Assembly: GCA_003058525.1 (NCBI GenBank)
Contig: QBVD01000019.1
Location: 1 to 45,863 of the forward strand
Source of the DNA: a gamma proteobacterium symbiont of Ctena orbiculata
Lineage (GTDB): Bacteria > Pseudomonadota > Gammaproteobacteria > Chromatiales > Chromatiaceae
DNA: 45,863 nucleotides
Direction: 5' to 3'
Positions 34,120 to 43,648 of the stretch are shown here, one piece after another (the first letter of the stretch is position 1; the number at the start of each line of letters is the position of its first letter). The position numbers and the translations under genes were made by a program. The notes beneath the pieces are model-generated. The model searched no databases. It was not told where the DNA came from and saw only the letters and a program-made list of their open reading frames with translations.

Positions 34120-36399
34120 ATGAATCTGGTTATTGTTGAATCGCCGGCAAAGGCAAAAACCATCAAAAAGTACCTCGGTGGAAACTTCGAGGTAATGGCC
34201 TCCTACGGCCATGTGAGGGACCTTATACCCAAAGAGGGCGCGGTCGATCCCGACAAGGGTTTTGCCATGAAATACCAGGTGATCGAGCGTAACGATCGCC
34301 ATGTCCAAGCCATCACAAAGGCACTGAAAAAATCTGAAGCCCTCTACCTGGCGACCGACCCCGACCGTGAAGGCGAGGCAATCTCCTGGCACCTTTCCGA
34401 GCTGCTCAAGCAGCGCGGCAAGCTCAAGGACAAGCCGGTCTACCGGGTCGTGTTCAACGAAATCACCAAAAAAGCGGTGAATGACGCCATATCCAACCCC
34501 CGTGAGCTTTCCCATGAGCTGGTCGATGCTCAGCAGGCGCGCAGGGCGCTTGACTACCTGGTGGGTTTCAACCTCTCGCCCCTGTTATGGAAAAAGGTTC
34601 GCAGAGGCCTCTCGGCAGGCCGTGTACAGAGCCCGGCCCTGCGCATGATCGTGGAAAGGGAGCATGAGATCGAGGCCTTCAAGGCGGAAGAGTTCTGGAC
34701 CATAGAAGCGGATACTGAAAAAGAGAAACAGGGTTTCTCCGCACGCCTCACCCATTACCGGGGTGAAAAGCTGGAGAAGTTCAGCATTACCGATGAGCTA
34801 AGCGCCAAGGCTGCTGAAAAACAGCTGTTGCAGGCAGGCAGCGGCGGCCTGCTGGTGGACAAGGTCGAGAAGAAACAGCGCAAACGCAATCCCGCCCCAC
34901 CCTTTACCACCTCTACCCTGCAACAGGAGGCGGCCCGCAAGCTGGGTTTCACGACGCAACGCACCATGCGCACCGCGCAGCAGCTCTATGAGGGGGTTGA
35001 TGTCGGTCAGGGCACTGTCGGCCTGATCACCTACATGCGTACCGACTCGGTCCACCTGGCGGACGAAGCCCTGGCTGAGATCCGGGAGCTGATCAGTAAG
35101 CGCTATGGCAGCGATCAACTGCCCCCCTCGGTACGCCACTTCAAGACCAAATCCAAGAATGCCCAGGAGGCCCATGAAGCGGTTCGGCCCACCTCGGTAA
35201 TGCGGATACCGGAAGAGATCAAAAGTCACATGACCAAGGATCAGGCCAGGCTATATGAACTGATCTGGAAAAGGTCGGTCGCCTGTCAGATGATTCACGC
35301 CACCATCCACACGGTGGCCGCCGATCTCCAGTGCGGCGAGGGCAATGTCTTCCGCGCCAATGGTTCGGTGATCGCCAAACCCGGCTTCATCACGGTCTAT
35401 CAGGAAGGGCTCGATGACGGCGCCAAGAGCGACAGCGATGAAAAACTGTTGCCGCCGCTGAAGGAGGGGGAGACGCTACCCCTGAAGGCGATCCGCCCCG
35501 AGCAGCACTTTACCGAGCCGCCACCCCGCTACAGCGAGGCGAGCCTGGTGAAGGCCCTTGAGGAGTACGGTATCGGCCGCCCCTCGACCTATGCCTCCAT
35601 CATCTCCACCCTGCAGGACCGGGAGTATGTGGTGCTGGAGAAGAAGCGCTTCAAGCCCACCGATGTGGGCCGTGTGGTGAACAGATTCCTCACCGATTAC
35701 TTTACCCGCTACGTGGACTACGGTTTCACCGCCAATCTGGAGGATGAGCTCGATGCCGTCTCCCGCGGCGAAGAGGATTGGATACCGCTGTTGAGCAAAT
35801 TCTGGGGGCCGTTCAAGGAGCAGATAGATCACACCCAGGAAAATGTGAAACGCAGCGATGTCACCCATGAAGCCCTGGATGAGGCCTGTCCCAGCTGCGG
35901 CTCACCGCTCTCCATTCGCCTGGGCCGGCACGGCCGCTTCATCGGCTGCACCAACTACCCCACCTGCGACTACACCCGTGACCTGAACGCGGATACCAGC
36001 GAGAAGGAAGAGCCGGAAGTGGTGGAAGGACGCAGCTGCCCTGAATGCAGCTCTGAACTGGTCATCAAGCGCGGCCGATACGGCAAATTCATCGGCTGTT
36101 CCAACTATCCAAAATGCCGATATATCGAACCGCTGGAGAAGCCGGAGGATACTAGCGTTAGCTGTCCCAAGTGCAACAAAGGCACCCTTTTCAAGCGTAA
36201 ATCCCGGCGTGGCAAAATCTTCTACTCCTGTTCCACCTACCCGGATTGCGACTACGCTGTCTGGAATGAACCGGTCGCCGAACCCTGCCCCAACTGCGGC
36301 TGGCCGGTGCTGACCATCAAGACCACCAAACGTAAGGGGACAGAGAAGGTTTGTCCGCAAAAGGACTGTTCATTCAGCGAACCCGTCGAAGAGGGTTGA
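34120..36399 (+). CDS. topA: DNA topoisomerase I (type IA)
   Basis: About 759 residues; it relaxes negative supercoils. The N-terminal Toprim domain starts NLVIVESPAKAKTIKKYLG and contains the ATDPDREGEAISWHL acidic motif. The active-site tyrosine is in GLITYMRTDSVH. The C-terminus has three clear four-cysteine zinc ribbons (starting near 35887, 36037 and 36163) and a fourth degenerate one (near 36286). The frame extends to 34069, but ATG 34120 gives the family start. It closes the LysM-dprA-smg-topA cluster. Confidence 0.96.
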   Translation: MNLVIVESPAKAKTIKKYLGGNFEVMASYGHVRDLIPKEGAVDPDKGFAMKYQVIERNDRHVQAITKALKKSEALYLATDPDREGEAISWHLSELLKQRGKLKDKPVYRVVFNEITKKAVNDAISNPRELSHELVDAQQARRALDYLVGFNLSPLLWKKVRRGLSAGRVQSPALRMIVEREHEIEAFKAEEFWTIEADTEKEKQGFSARLTHYRGEKLEKFSITDELSAKAAEKQLLQAGSGGLLVDKVEKKQRKRNPAPPFTTSTLQQEAARKLGFTTQRTMRTAQQLYEGVDVGQGTVGLITYMRTDSVHLADEALAEIRELISKRYGSDQLPPSVRHFKTKSKNAQEAHEAVRPTSVMRIPEEIKSHMTKDQARLYELIWKRSVACQMIHATIHTVAADLQCGEGNVFRANGSVIAKPGFITVYQEGLDDGAKSDSDEKLLPPLKEGETLPLKAIRPEQHFTEPPPRYSEASLVKALEEYGIGRPSTYASIISTLQDREYVVLEKKRFKPTDVGRVVNRFLTDYFTRYVDYGFTANLEDELDAVSRGEEDWIPLLSKFWGPFKEQIDHTQENVKRSDVTHEALDEACPSCGSPLSIRLGRHGRFIGCTNYPTCDYTRDLNADTSEKEEPEVVEGRSCPECSSELVIKRGRYGKFIGCSNYPKCRYIEPLEKPEDTSVSCPKCNKGTLFKRKSRRGKIFYSCSTYPDCDYAVWNEPVAEPCPNCGWPVLTIKTTKRKGTEKVCPQKDCSFSEPVEEG

Positions 36400-36403
36400 T
36401 TCC

Positions 36404-36549
36404 AGTCCGCAAATGAACGCTAATAAACGCTAATAAACGCGAATGTCATGTAGGGTGCGGCCTGCCGCACCATTAAACCTAGTTCCCATGCTCCTGCTTG
36501 GGTACGTATATAAAAAATATTTGCATTTATTCGCGTTCATTCGCGGACT
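36404..36549. mobile_element. Modular palindromic intergenic element, copy 2
   Basis: It has the same architecture as 9038-9326 but is shorter. Ends at 36404-36430 and 36523-36549 are imperfect inverted repeats starting AGTCCGC. Between them are the GGGTGCGGC/GCCGCACC palindrome at 36450-36471 and the GTTCCCA/TGGGTAC palindrome at 36482-36505. It starts five bases past the topA stop. Confidence 0.7.
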
Positions 36550-36938
36550 TCTTAATCTCTTCCAGTGTATTGGTGCGGCAAGCCGCACCCTACCTCCAGA
36601 TTGTTAGTTTCCATGCTCCCGCGTGGGTACGTATATAAAAACATTTGCTTTTATTCGCGTTCATTCGCGGACTTCTTAATCTCTTCCAGTGTATTGGTGC
36701 GGCAAGCCGCACCCTACCTCCAGATTGTTAGTTTCCATGCTCCCGCGTGGGTACGTATATAAAAATATTTGCATTTATTCGCGTTCATTCGCGGACTTCT
36801 TAATCTCTTCCAGTGTATTGGTGCGGCAAGCCGCACCCTACCTCCAGATTGTTAGTTCCCATGCTCCCGCGTGGGTACGTATATAAAAACATTTGCATTT
36901 ATTCGCGTTCATTCGCGGACTTCTTAATCTCTTCCAGC
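36481..36938. repeat. 124-bp tandem repeat, about 3.7 copies
   Basis: Copies start at 36481 (125 bp), 36606 (124 bp), 36730 (124 bp) and 36854 (partial, to about 36938) and differ at only a few positions. Each full unit contains the GTTCCCA palindrome, one terminal arm of the modular element, a short stretch identical to the 3' end of the hydrolase gene at 36899, and the GCGGC/GCCGC palindrome. The array looks like recent tandem amplification of one element plus the gene end next to it. Confidence 0.92.
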
Positions 36939-37516
36939 GAGCGATGAATCCCAGCGATGATCGCCACCGCCTCCTCCATGTGGTCGAAGGTATGGCTCCC
37001 CCCCTCGAAACTGTGAATGTCACCGATCCCCTGATAGATCCCCTCGGCGATACGGTAATCGATCAGTTCATCCCCCTTGTCGAGCAGCAAGGTTGTCGGC
37101 ACCCCTTCGGGGCTTGGTTCCACCGCATATTGCTGTGTATCGGCCACCATTTCCGAAGAGAGATAGTAACGATCATCCAAGGCCTGGTTGTACTGCCAAC
37201 CCACCACCTGCTGCAATAGTTCCCAGGGCTGTAGGGCCGGGTTGATCATCACTAGATGCTGGAGTCTCAACCTCTGTGCCAGCCAGGCGCCGTAGAACCC
37301 TCCCATGGAGCTCCCCACCATGACCGAGGGTTCGTCAGCATTATTCTCATCCTCCATCAGAGGCCGCAGGGTTTGCGTGAGCGTTTCGACAGCTTTCGCC
37401 GCAGTATGGGCAGGATAGGTCGGACTGATGACCTGTATGCCGGGAAGCGATGCGCTCAACACCGCCGCCTTGCCGGAACTGCCGGCACTGTTGAGTCCAT
37501 GGAGATAGATAATCAC
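36899..37516 (-). CDS. YqiA-like esterase / alpha-beta hydrolase
   Basis: About 206 residues from GTG 37516. A small alpha/beta hydrolase of the YqiA (UPF0227) type, cytoplasmic, with IYLHGLNSAGSSGKA at the N-terminus, the nucleophile elbow VGSSMGGFYGAWLA, Asp in LLLDKGDELIDYR and His in GGSHTF. E. coli YqiA begins at the same YLHG strand, hence this start; the frame is open to ATG 37633 and GTG 37708, and no start has a clear ribosome site. The last residues, KKSANERE, are encoded by the terminal arm of the repeated element, so that element supplies the stop codon. Confidence 0.78.
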   Translation of the reverse strand: MIIYLHGLNSAGSSGKAAVLSASLPGIQVISPTYPAHTAAKAVETLTQTLRPLMEDENNADEPSVMVGSSMGGFYGAWLAQRLRLQHLVMINPALQPWELLQQVVGWQYNQALDDRYYLSSEMVADTQQYAVEPSPEGVPTTLLLDKGDELIDYRIAEGIYQGIGDIHSFEGGSHTFDHMEEAVAIIAGIHRSLEEIKKSANERE

Positions 37517-37734
37517 GATACGAGAAATATTAATGTTCGGAATGAATCGGGTTGTAAGGCTATTCGGGTCGAGAGCCGTGAAGGTGTATAATAAAACGAA
37601 TTGAACGGAGTCGGCCACTTGAAGGGATTTCATCACCACATCGCTTTCCCTCTTGAAATCAGCACTCCGCATACTCCAGCGTTGGGGCGAAAAAGTAAAA
37701 CGCACCACGGCCTATTTCAGGGATTGGCGTCAGC

Positions 37735-38508
37735 GTGAAACTGCTAAATCAGACTAAAAAGATCCCTCGGTATATTCGCGAAAACGGTATTGCAAGCTTT
37801 GTCATCTACCTGATGACAACCGCACTGCTCACGGGCTTAAGCTGGCTGCTGATTCCCTTTAAGAAAAAAATCAATAGAGATTCCTTCTACCAGGTTTTCA
37901 ACCACTTCATTGAATCGGTCAACGATATGGAGCAGGCGACGCTTCTTGAGATCGGATCCAGAAACGTGACCGGCGTGGTTTGGCGAGAAGTATTCAGTCC
38001 AACTGTCGAATATACGGGAATGGATATTCATCCGGGCGAAAACGTCGATGTGACTGGAGACGTCCATACACTCTCATCGCTTCTTCCCGGCGAGCACTAC
38101 GACGCCGTGTTTTCGGTATCGGTGTTCGAACATCTGGCAATGCCATGGCAGGCGGTCATCGAGATCAACAAGGTCCTCAAAACCGGGGGATTATTCTATA
38201 TATCCACTCACCCGGTGAGGCCGCCGCACGAATTGCCCTGGGACTTCTGGCGCTTTTCCCAGGAAACGTTCAAAACCCTGTTGAATGAGAAAACAGGCTT
38301 CGAGATATTGGAGTGCGAGGAAGGCACACCGGGAAGAATTCTCTCTCTATCCCGCGACCACACAACATCGGGAATACACCTGGTGCCCATCAATCTGAGT
38401 ATCGCCGTACTGGCACGAAAAACCGGTGTGCCCGATCCCGGGTTATCCTGGGAGATCCCTGTCTCAAGCATGCTTCAGACATCCTATCCCAAGGATACTA
38501 CTACTTGA
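37735..38508 (+). CDS. Class I SAM-dependent methyltransferase
   Basis: A 257-residue protein. Residues 20-42 form a hydrophobic segment (ASFVIYLMTTALLTGLSWLLIPF) that probably anchors it in the membrane. Then comes a Methyltransf_11-type Rossmann fold: LLEIGSRNVTG near residues 70-80, MDIHPGENVDVTGD, FSVSVFEHLAMPW, and LKTGGLFYISTHP. Members with this build are often found in cell-surface polysaccharide or lipid loci. The substrate is unknown. The start is GTG 37735. It stands alone, before the cobalamin riboswitch. Confidence 0.75.
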   Translation: MKLLNQTKKIPRYIRENGIASFVIYLMTTALLTGLSWLLIPFKKKINRDSFYQVFNHFIESVNDMEQATLLEIGSRNVTGVVWREVFSPTVEYTGMDIHPGENVDVTGDVHTLSSLLPGEHYDAVFSVSVFEHLAMPWQAVIEINKVLKTGGLFYISTHPVRPPHELPWDFWRFSQETFKTLLNEKTGFEILECEEGTPGRILSLSRDHTTSGIHLVPINLSIAVLARKTGVPDPGLSWEIPVSSMLQTSYPKDTTT

Positions 38509-38542
38509 CCCCACCGTATCATCGCTGTAGTTTGTCGCCTGC

Positions 38543-38712
38543 CTCAGGTGCCCGGCGCGAGCCGGGGTAAACGGGAAGCAGGTGAGACGCCTGCACTGCC
38601 CCCGCAACGGTAAACAGACGAGATGCCGCAACAGGCCACTGTGGATTCGAACCACGGGAAGGCGCGACATCAGGTGAAACCAGTCTGTGAGTCCGGATAC
38701 CGGCCTGGGCGA
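38543..38712 (+). ncRNA. Cobalamin (AdoCbl-type) riboswitch
   Basis: All class hallmarks are in order: AGGTGCCC, GGGGTAAACGGGAAGC (38554-38579 region), ACTGCCCCCGCAACGGT, the B12 box GCCACTG at 38635-38641, CCACGGGAAGGCG, and GAGTCCGGATACC ending near 38702. It lies about 125 bases upstream of btuB. When cobalamin is bound, the downstream region should fold so as to block the btuB ribosome site or terminate transcription. Confidence 0.97.
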
Positions 38713-38836
38713 TTCGCTGTGTTGCGGTGGGCAACATAGGGACGCGTCCAGTCGACTCAGCGCTGAACCGTCTCTCCTCCCTCTGCACACACTCAACCCA
38801 ACCATCGGCGCGGGTGTGCGTCATCGGGAGTCGACC

Positions 38837-40795
38837 GTGAAACTTTCCAACAAAGGCCGGTGGTCAACGGCCGGTATATTGTTAGCGGCAAACCTGCCGC
38901 TACTGGCGGCATCGCATCTGCCCACCATCGTCATCAGCGCCTCGCGCACGGAACAGACTAGCATAGAAACCCCGGCCGGCATCACCGTGATCGAGCGGGA
39001 TGAGATCGAACAGAGTGGCGCGCAGAACCTGCAACGACTGCTGCAGTCCCGCAGCGGCATCCAGATCAACAGCCTCTACGGCGACGGCAGCCAGGCCACC
39101 ATCGACATGCGGGGGTTCGGCCCCACGGCGGGCTCCAACACCCTGATTCTGGTGGACGGACGGCGCCTCAACAACCCCAGCGACATCGCCGCGCCGGATC
39201 TCAACGCCATCGACCTGCGCCGGGTGGCGCGGATCGAAATCGTCCAGGGCAGCGCCGGCACCCTCTACGGCAACCAGGCGGTGGGCGGCATGGTCAACAT
39301 CATCACCCGTGAGCCTGAGGCATTCTCCGCTGACATCGCAGTTGCCGCCGGCAGCTACAAAGGCCGCGAAGGCTATGCCGACATCAGCAACCGACTCGAC
39401 AACGGGCTGGCCTATCGCTTCTCCGCCAAACGCCGGATCAGCGATAACTACCGCGACAACAACGAGACGGATCGCAACGATTTCAACCTGCGCCTCGACT
39501 ATGAATATGCGCACGGCAGTCTCTTCTTCGAGCAGCAGCGGATCGATCATTTTCAGCAGCTGCCGGGCTCCCTCTTTGCGGATGAGCTTGCGCAAAACCG
39601 CAGGCAGTCCGCCGCCGCCTATGCCGGCGACTTCAGCGAAACCGAGACAGACGTCAGCCGGTTCGGCCTGCATCAGCAGTTGGGCCACTACTGGTCCTTC
39701 GAAGGCGAGCTGACCCACCGCGACAACGACCGTGAGTTCCAAACCGGCTTTCGCACCTTCCCCGGTTCGCTCGCCACCCAGGAGAGAACCGTCAAAGGCT
39801 TCAATCCCCGTTTCATCGGCGTCTACCCGATGGCCAATGGTGAGGCCCGGGTGACTGCCGGCGCCGACCTGGAGCGCACCGACTATGCACTTCAGACCAG
39901 CTTTGGTCCGACCCTGCTCGATCAATCGGTGGATGCCGTCTACGCCCAAGTCACCTTACCCGCCAACGACCGCATCACGGTCACCGCCGGTTTTCGTCAC
40001 GCCTCGGTGGACAATGATATCGAGAGCTTCGCCGGTGTCGATCAGCTGGATGACTCCGAGAGCGTCGGCGCCCTCGGCGTGAGCCTGCAGGCGAACGATT
40101 CACTGCGCCTGTTCGTGCGTGTCGATGAGAATTTCCGCTTCGCCACCGTGGACGAACATACCAACCCGGTCTTCGGCCAACCGGTGGGGCTGGAGAATCA
40201 GACCGGCCTCTCCCATGAGGCGGGTGCCGAGTGGCGCAGGCCTGGTTTCAACGCAAAGCTGGTGATCTACCGGCTCGACCTCGACAACGAGATCAGCTTC
40301 GACACCTCCGGCTTCAGCAATATCAACCTGGACGAGACGAAACGCGAAGGCGCCATACTGGAAGGCAACTGGCAGATCCGTCCCGATATCTCGCTGGGCG
40401 GCAGCCTCACCTATACCGACCCCCGCATCACGGCCGGCCCCTTTGACGGCAACCGCATTCCCCTGGTGGCGGCCCGTACCGGCCGTCTCTCCGCTGACTG
40501 GACCCCGTCACAGAGATGGCATCTCTTTACCGAAGGTCTCTTCAGCAGCAAACGTGTCCTGGGGGGGGATTTCAGCAACAGCATCGAGCAGCTGCCAGGC
40601 TACGGCCTCCTCAACCTGGGCTCGCAATTCACCACCGGCCCCTGGCGCATCGGCCTGCGGATCGATAACCTGCTCGATAAACAGTACTCGAATGCCGGCG
40701 CTGTCGGATTCGATACCGGCTTCACCCGACGCGCCGCCTTCTTCCCGGCACCGGAGCGAAACCTTTGGCTGACCCTGAACTACCGCATCGAATAG
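38837..40795 (+). CDS. btuB: TonB-dependent vitamin B12 receptor BtuB
   Basis: A 652-residue outer-membrane barrel that imports cobalamin using TonB energy. Signal peptide, then a TonB-box-like region (PTIVISASRTEQ), the plug domain with VIERDEIEQSGAQNL, ILVDGRRLNNP, GSAGTLYGNQAVGG and VNIITREP, and a beta barrel ending in an aromatic strand (LWLTLNYRIE). GTG 38837 is chosen because GGGAG lies six bases upstream; the longer open frame runs back into the riboswitch. First gene of the btuBFCD cluster. Confidence 0.93.
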   Translation: MKLSNKGRWSTAGILLAANLPLLAASHLPTIVISASRTEQTSIETPAGITVIERDEIEQSGAQNLQRLLQSRSGIQINSLYGDGSQATIDMRGFGPTAGSNTLILVDGRRLNNPSDIAAPDLNAIDLRRVARIEIVQGSAGTLYGNQAVGGMVNIITREPEAFSADIAVAAGSYKGREGYADISNRLDNGLAYRFSAKRRISDNYRDNNETDRNDFNLRLDYEYAHGSLFFEQQRIDHFQQLPGSLFADELAQNRRQSAAAYAGDFSETETDVSRFGLHQQLGHYWSFEGELTHRDNDREFQTGFRTFPGSLATQERTVKGFNPRFIGVYPMANGEARVTAGADLERTDYALQTSFGPTLLDQSVDAVYAQVTLPANDRITVTAGFRHASVDNDIESFAGVDQLDDSESVGALGVSLQANDSLRLFVRVDENFRFATVDEHTNPVFGQPVGLENQTGLSHEAGAEWRRPGFNAKLVIYRLDLDNEISFDTSGFSNINLDETKREGAILEGNWQIRPDISLGGSLTYTDPRITAGPFDGNRIPLVAARTGRLSADWTPSQRWHLFTEGLFSSKRVLGGDFSNSIEQLPGYGLLNLGSQFTTGPWRIGLRIDNLLDKQYSNAGAVGFDTGFTRRAAFFPAPERNLWLTLNYRIE

Positions 40796-40798
40796 GTT

Positions 40799-41626
40799 AT
40801 GCAGATTAAAGCGATCGCCACACTGCTGATGCTCATCTCAGGCATGGCCATCGCCGCCGAGCCGCCCCGACGGGTGGTGTCGGTGAATCTCTGCAGCGAT
40901 CAGTTGCTGTTGATGCTGGCCGACCCCCAACAGGTGGCGTCGGTCAGCTACCTCTCCCGGGATCCCGACAGCTCCTTCGTCGCGGATGAGGCCGCGGCCT
41001 TTCCCCTCAACCACGCCCGGGCCGAGGAGATCATCCGTCTCAAACCCGACCTGATACTGGTCACCCCCCACACCAATCCACGCCTGCGCACGACCCTCAA
41101 GCAGCTGGGCTACCCACTGCATCAACTCTCCCTCGGCCACCGCCTCGACGACATCGTTGAGGATATTCGCCGAGTGGCCGCCCGGCTGGGACAGGGGTCG
41201 CGGGGCGAATCGCTGATACAACAGATACAACGACGATTGTCCTCCGGCGCAGCCGAAGCCACACACCCGCCGACGGCGATCTTCCTGCAACCCCGCGGTT
41301 ATACCAGCGGCAGCGACACCCTGCAGGACGAGGCCCTGCGACTCGCGGGCTGGCACAACCTGGCGGCACAGCAAGGCGTCGAAGGCTATACCCCGGTGCC
41401 GCTGGAACAGGTCCTGCACTGGCAACCCGAGACCATCTTCACCTCTCCCTATAGCGGCTCGGGGGATTCGCTGGCGGAGAGACAGCTGCGCCACCCCGCC
41501 CTGCAACGCCTGTTGGCGAAGCGTCCCATGGTGGAGATACCCTACAAGCACTGGATCTGTCCCGGGCCGATGCTGGCCGATGCGGTGGCACTGCTACGTG
41601 AGGCAAGAGAGAAGAAGAACAATTAA
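40799..41626 (+). CDS. btuF: Cobalamin ABC transporter substrate-binding protein
   Basis: A 275-residue periplasmic protein with a signal peptide (IATLLMLISGMAIAAE) and the class III solute-binding fold: RVVSVNLCSDQLLLMLADP, VSYLSRDP, a long helix linker and LRHPALQRLLAKRP near the end. It binds B12 delivered by BtuB and passes it to BtuC. It starts three bases after the btuB stop. Confidence 0.88.
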   Translation: MQIKAIATLLMLISGMAIAAEPPRRVVSVNLCSDQLLLMLADPQQVASVSYLSRDPDSSFVADEAAAFPLNHARAEEIIRLKPDLILVTPHTNPRLRTTLKQLGYPLHQLSLGHRLDDIVEDIRRVAARLGQGSRGESLIQQIQRRLSSGAAEATHPPTAIFLQPRGYTSGSDTLQDEALRLAGWHNLAAQQGVEGYTPVPLEQVLHWQPETIFTSPYSGSGDSLAERQLRHPALQRLLAKRPMVEIPYKHWICPGPMLADAVALLREAREKKNN

Positions 41627-41671
41627 ATGCAAATAGCCGACGTATCTTCAACACACGGCCCTCCACCATCC

Positions 41672-41743
41672 CGTCATCCCGGCGAATGCCGGGATCCAGG
41701 AGGTAGCGGCAGTATATGGATCCCGGCTTTCGCCGGGATGACG
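41672..41743. repeat. REP-like inverted repeat between btuF and btuC
   Basis: Arms 41672-41698 and 41717-41743 (27 bp each, few mismatches in the centre) are built on GTCATCCCGGCGAA. This is a very common proteobacterial intergenic palindrome. It may set the ratio of btuBF to btuCD by stabilising the upstream mRNA. Confidence 0.85.
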
Positions 41744-41832
41744 AAGATCGTCCCTGCAGATCTGTTATCGAGCTGGACCGAGCAGGTACCGTCAGTATCA
41801 CTTATCGCATACCCACCAAACAGGTTCTCCGT

Positions 41833-42834
41833 GTGATCACCTCGATCAGACAACACCGGCTGATGCTCTCACTCGGCGGTGCCACCGTCATCACCGCCCT
41901 GCTTTCCCTAACGATCGGCAGCCAACCCCTGCCGCTGTTGCAGGCCTTGCAGGAGAGCTTCGGCGAAAAGCCCGGCGTCTACAGCCTGATCCTCACCGAG
42001 CTGCGCATCCCGAGAACCCTGGTCGCCCTGCTGGCCGGGGCCTCCCTCGGCCTCTGCGGCGCGGTGATGCAATCCCTGCTGCGCAATCCCCTGGCCAGCC
42101 CCGGCCTGGTCGGCAGCGCCAGTGGCGCGGCCCTGGGTGCCGTGATCACCCTCTACTTCGGCGTCGCCGGTCTCTTCGCCTTCGCTCTGCCCCTGGGGGG
42201 CATGGCGGGGGCCCTGCTGGCGACCCTCACGGTCTACCTCCTGGCCGGTCGCGACGGGGGCACCCTCACCCTGATCCTGGCAGGGGTGGCGGTCAACGCC
42301 TTCGCCCTGGCCCTGGTCTCCCTGCTGCTCAACCTCGCCCCCAGCCCCTACGCGGTGCAGGAGATCGCCCTCTGGATGCTCGGCTCCCTGGCCAATGTGA
42401 GCCGCAACGAGCTGTGGATTCTCCTCCCCGGCACCCTACTGGGATGGCTGCTGGTATGGCGTCAGGGCCGCCCCCTCGATCTCCTCACCCTGGGGGAAGA
42501 GACCGCCAGCTCCATGGGCGCCGACCTGCCCAACCTGCGAAGGCGCCTCTTTCTCGCCGTCGCCCTGGCGGTGGGCTCGGCCATCTCGGTCACCGGCGCC
42601 ATCGGCTTCATCGGCCTGGTGGTGCCCCACCTGCTGCGCCCCCTTGTGGGCTACCAGCCCAGCCGGCTGCTGATCCCCAGCGCCATGGGCGGGGCACTGC
42701 TGCTGATGCTCGCCGACATGGGGGTGCGCCTGCTGCCGGTACAGGGCGAGATCAAGGTGGGCGTGGTCACCTCCCTCATCGGCGCCCCCTTCTTTCTCTG
42801 GCTGATCCTGCACCACAGAGGGAGAGGCATATGA
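41833..42834 (+). CDS. btuC: Cobalamin ABC transporter permease BtuC
   Basis: About 333 residues with roughly ten membrane helices, of the FecCD/BtuC family. Seen: LRIPRTLVALLAGASLGLCGAVMQ, NPLASPGLVGSASGAA, LAGVAVNAFALALVSL, WMLGSLANVSRNE, and the cytoplasmic coupling region VTGAIGFIGLVVPHLLRP. The frame is open back to 41716, but that part runs over the REP palindrome and is not membrane-like, so GTG 41833 is preferred. The stop overlaps the btuD start as ATGA. Confidence 0.88.
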   Translation: MITSIRQHRLMLSLGGATVITALLSLTIGSQPLPLLQALQESFGEKPGVYSLILTELRIPRTLVALLAGASLGLCGAVMQSLLRNPLASPGLVGSASGAALGAVITLYFGVAGLFAFALPLGGMAGALLATLTVYLLAGRDGGTLTLILAGVAVNAFALALVSLLLNLAPSPYAVQEIALWMLGSLANVSRNELWILLPGTLLGWLLVWRQGRPLDLLTLGEETASSMGADLPNLRRRLFLAVALAVGSAISVTGAIGFIGLVVPHLLRPLVGYQPSRLLIPSAMGGALLLMLADMGVRLLPVQGEIKVGVVTSLIGAPFFLWLILHHRGRGI

Positions 42835-43619
42835 GCCTGTTGAATGGCAGGGCGCTCTCCCTCAGTCGCGGGCAGCGGCCGATCCTAAAGGGTGTGGACC
42901 TGACACTGCACCCGGGGGAGATGCTGGGCCTGATCGGCCCCAACGGCGCGGGCAAGAGCACCCTGCTGCGCATCCTCGCCGGTGTGATCGAACCGGATGC
43001 CGGCACGCTCACCCTCGACGGTCAAGGGATCGGATCCCTCCCCCACCAAGCACGGGCCAGACGTATCGCCTACCTCCCGCAACTGAGCGAGATCGCCTGG
43101 CCCATAAGCGTGGAACGGATCATCGAACTCGGCCGCACCCCCCACCTGGAGCCCTGGCAATCCGTGGGAGAAACGGACAGGGAGATCATCGACAGGATCA
43201 TCCGGCAGACCGATCTGCTGGCGTTCAGGGATCGCGCCTTCAACACCCTCTCCGGCGGCGAACAGGCCCGCGTGTTGCTCGCCCGAGCCCTGGTCACCCA
43301 GCCCGACATCCTGCTGGCGGACGAACCCGTCTCCGCCCTCGATCCCGCCCATCAACTCGACGTCATGACCCTGCTCAGCGAACACTGCGAAGCGGGACAT
43401 GCCGTCATCGTCGTCCTGCACGACCTGAGCCTCGCCGCACACTACTGCCCGCGACTCCAGCTCCTGCACCAGGGTACAACCCTCGCGGAAGGGTCGGCGG
43501 AAGCGGTACTTAACGAGAAGAACCTGGCCGATGCCTATGACATTGCGCTGACCCAAGCCAACGGGAATGTGTTGAAGCCCGCCAGTCTGCCTTGGCGACG
43601 GCTTCATAAAGGCGAATAA
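42831..43619 (+). CDS. btuD: Cobalamin ABC transporter ATPase BtuD
   Basis: A 262-residue ABC ATPase that drives BtuC. Walker A GPNGAGKST at residues 36-44, Q-loop in YLPQ, signature LSGGE at 140-144, Walker B ILLADEP at 160-166, and the switch His in VLHDLS. ATG 42831 overlaps the btuC stop. A second copy of its C-terminal half is found at 44793-45200. Confidence 0.93.
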   Translation: MSLLNGRALSLSRGQRPILKGVDLTLHPGEMLGLIGPNGAGKSTLLRILAGVIEPDAGTLTLDGQGIGSLPHQARARRIAYLPQLSEIAWPISVERIIELGRTPHLEPWQSVGETDREIIDRIIRQTDLLAFRDRAFNTLSGGEQARVLLARALVTQPDILLADEPVSALDPAHQLDVMTLLSEHCEAGHAVIVVLHDLSLAAHYCPRLQLLHQGTTLAEGSAEAVLNEKNLADAYDIALTQANGNVLKPASLPWRRLHKGE

Positions 43620-43648
43620 AGACCGCCGTACCCGTTAAAAAGAGCCTC

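Noticed and set aside
36481-36938. Regular repeats that could be a CRISPR array
   Set aside because: The whole 124-bp unit is repeated, including the would-be spacers, and it contains gene-derived sequence. There are no unique spacers and no cas genes.
38687-38836. N-terminal extension of BtuB
   Set aside because: It would be translated from within the riboswitch region and lacks signal peptide character; GTG 38837 has a ribosome site and a signal peptide.
38900-39949. 349-codon open frame antisense to btuB
   Set aside because: It is a codon-bias shadow of btuB, which has clear plug and barrel motifs.
41672-41743. Palindrome between btuF and btuC as a terminator
   Set aside because: It has no T-run and its sequence is that of a common dispersed REP-type repeat; btuCD must be transcribed through it.
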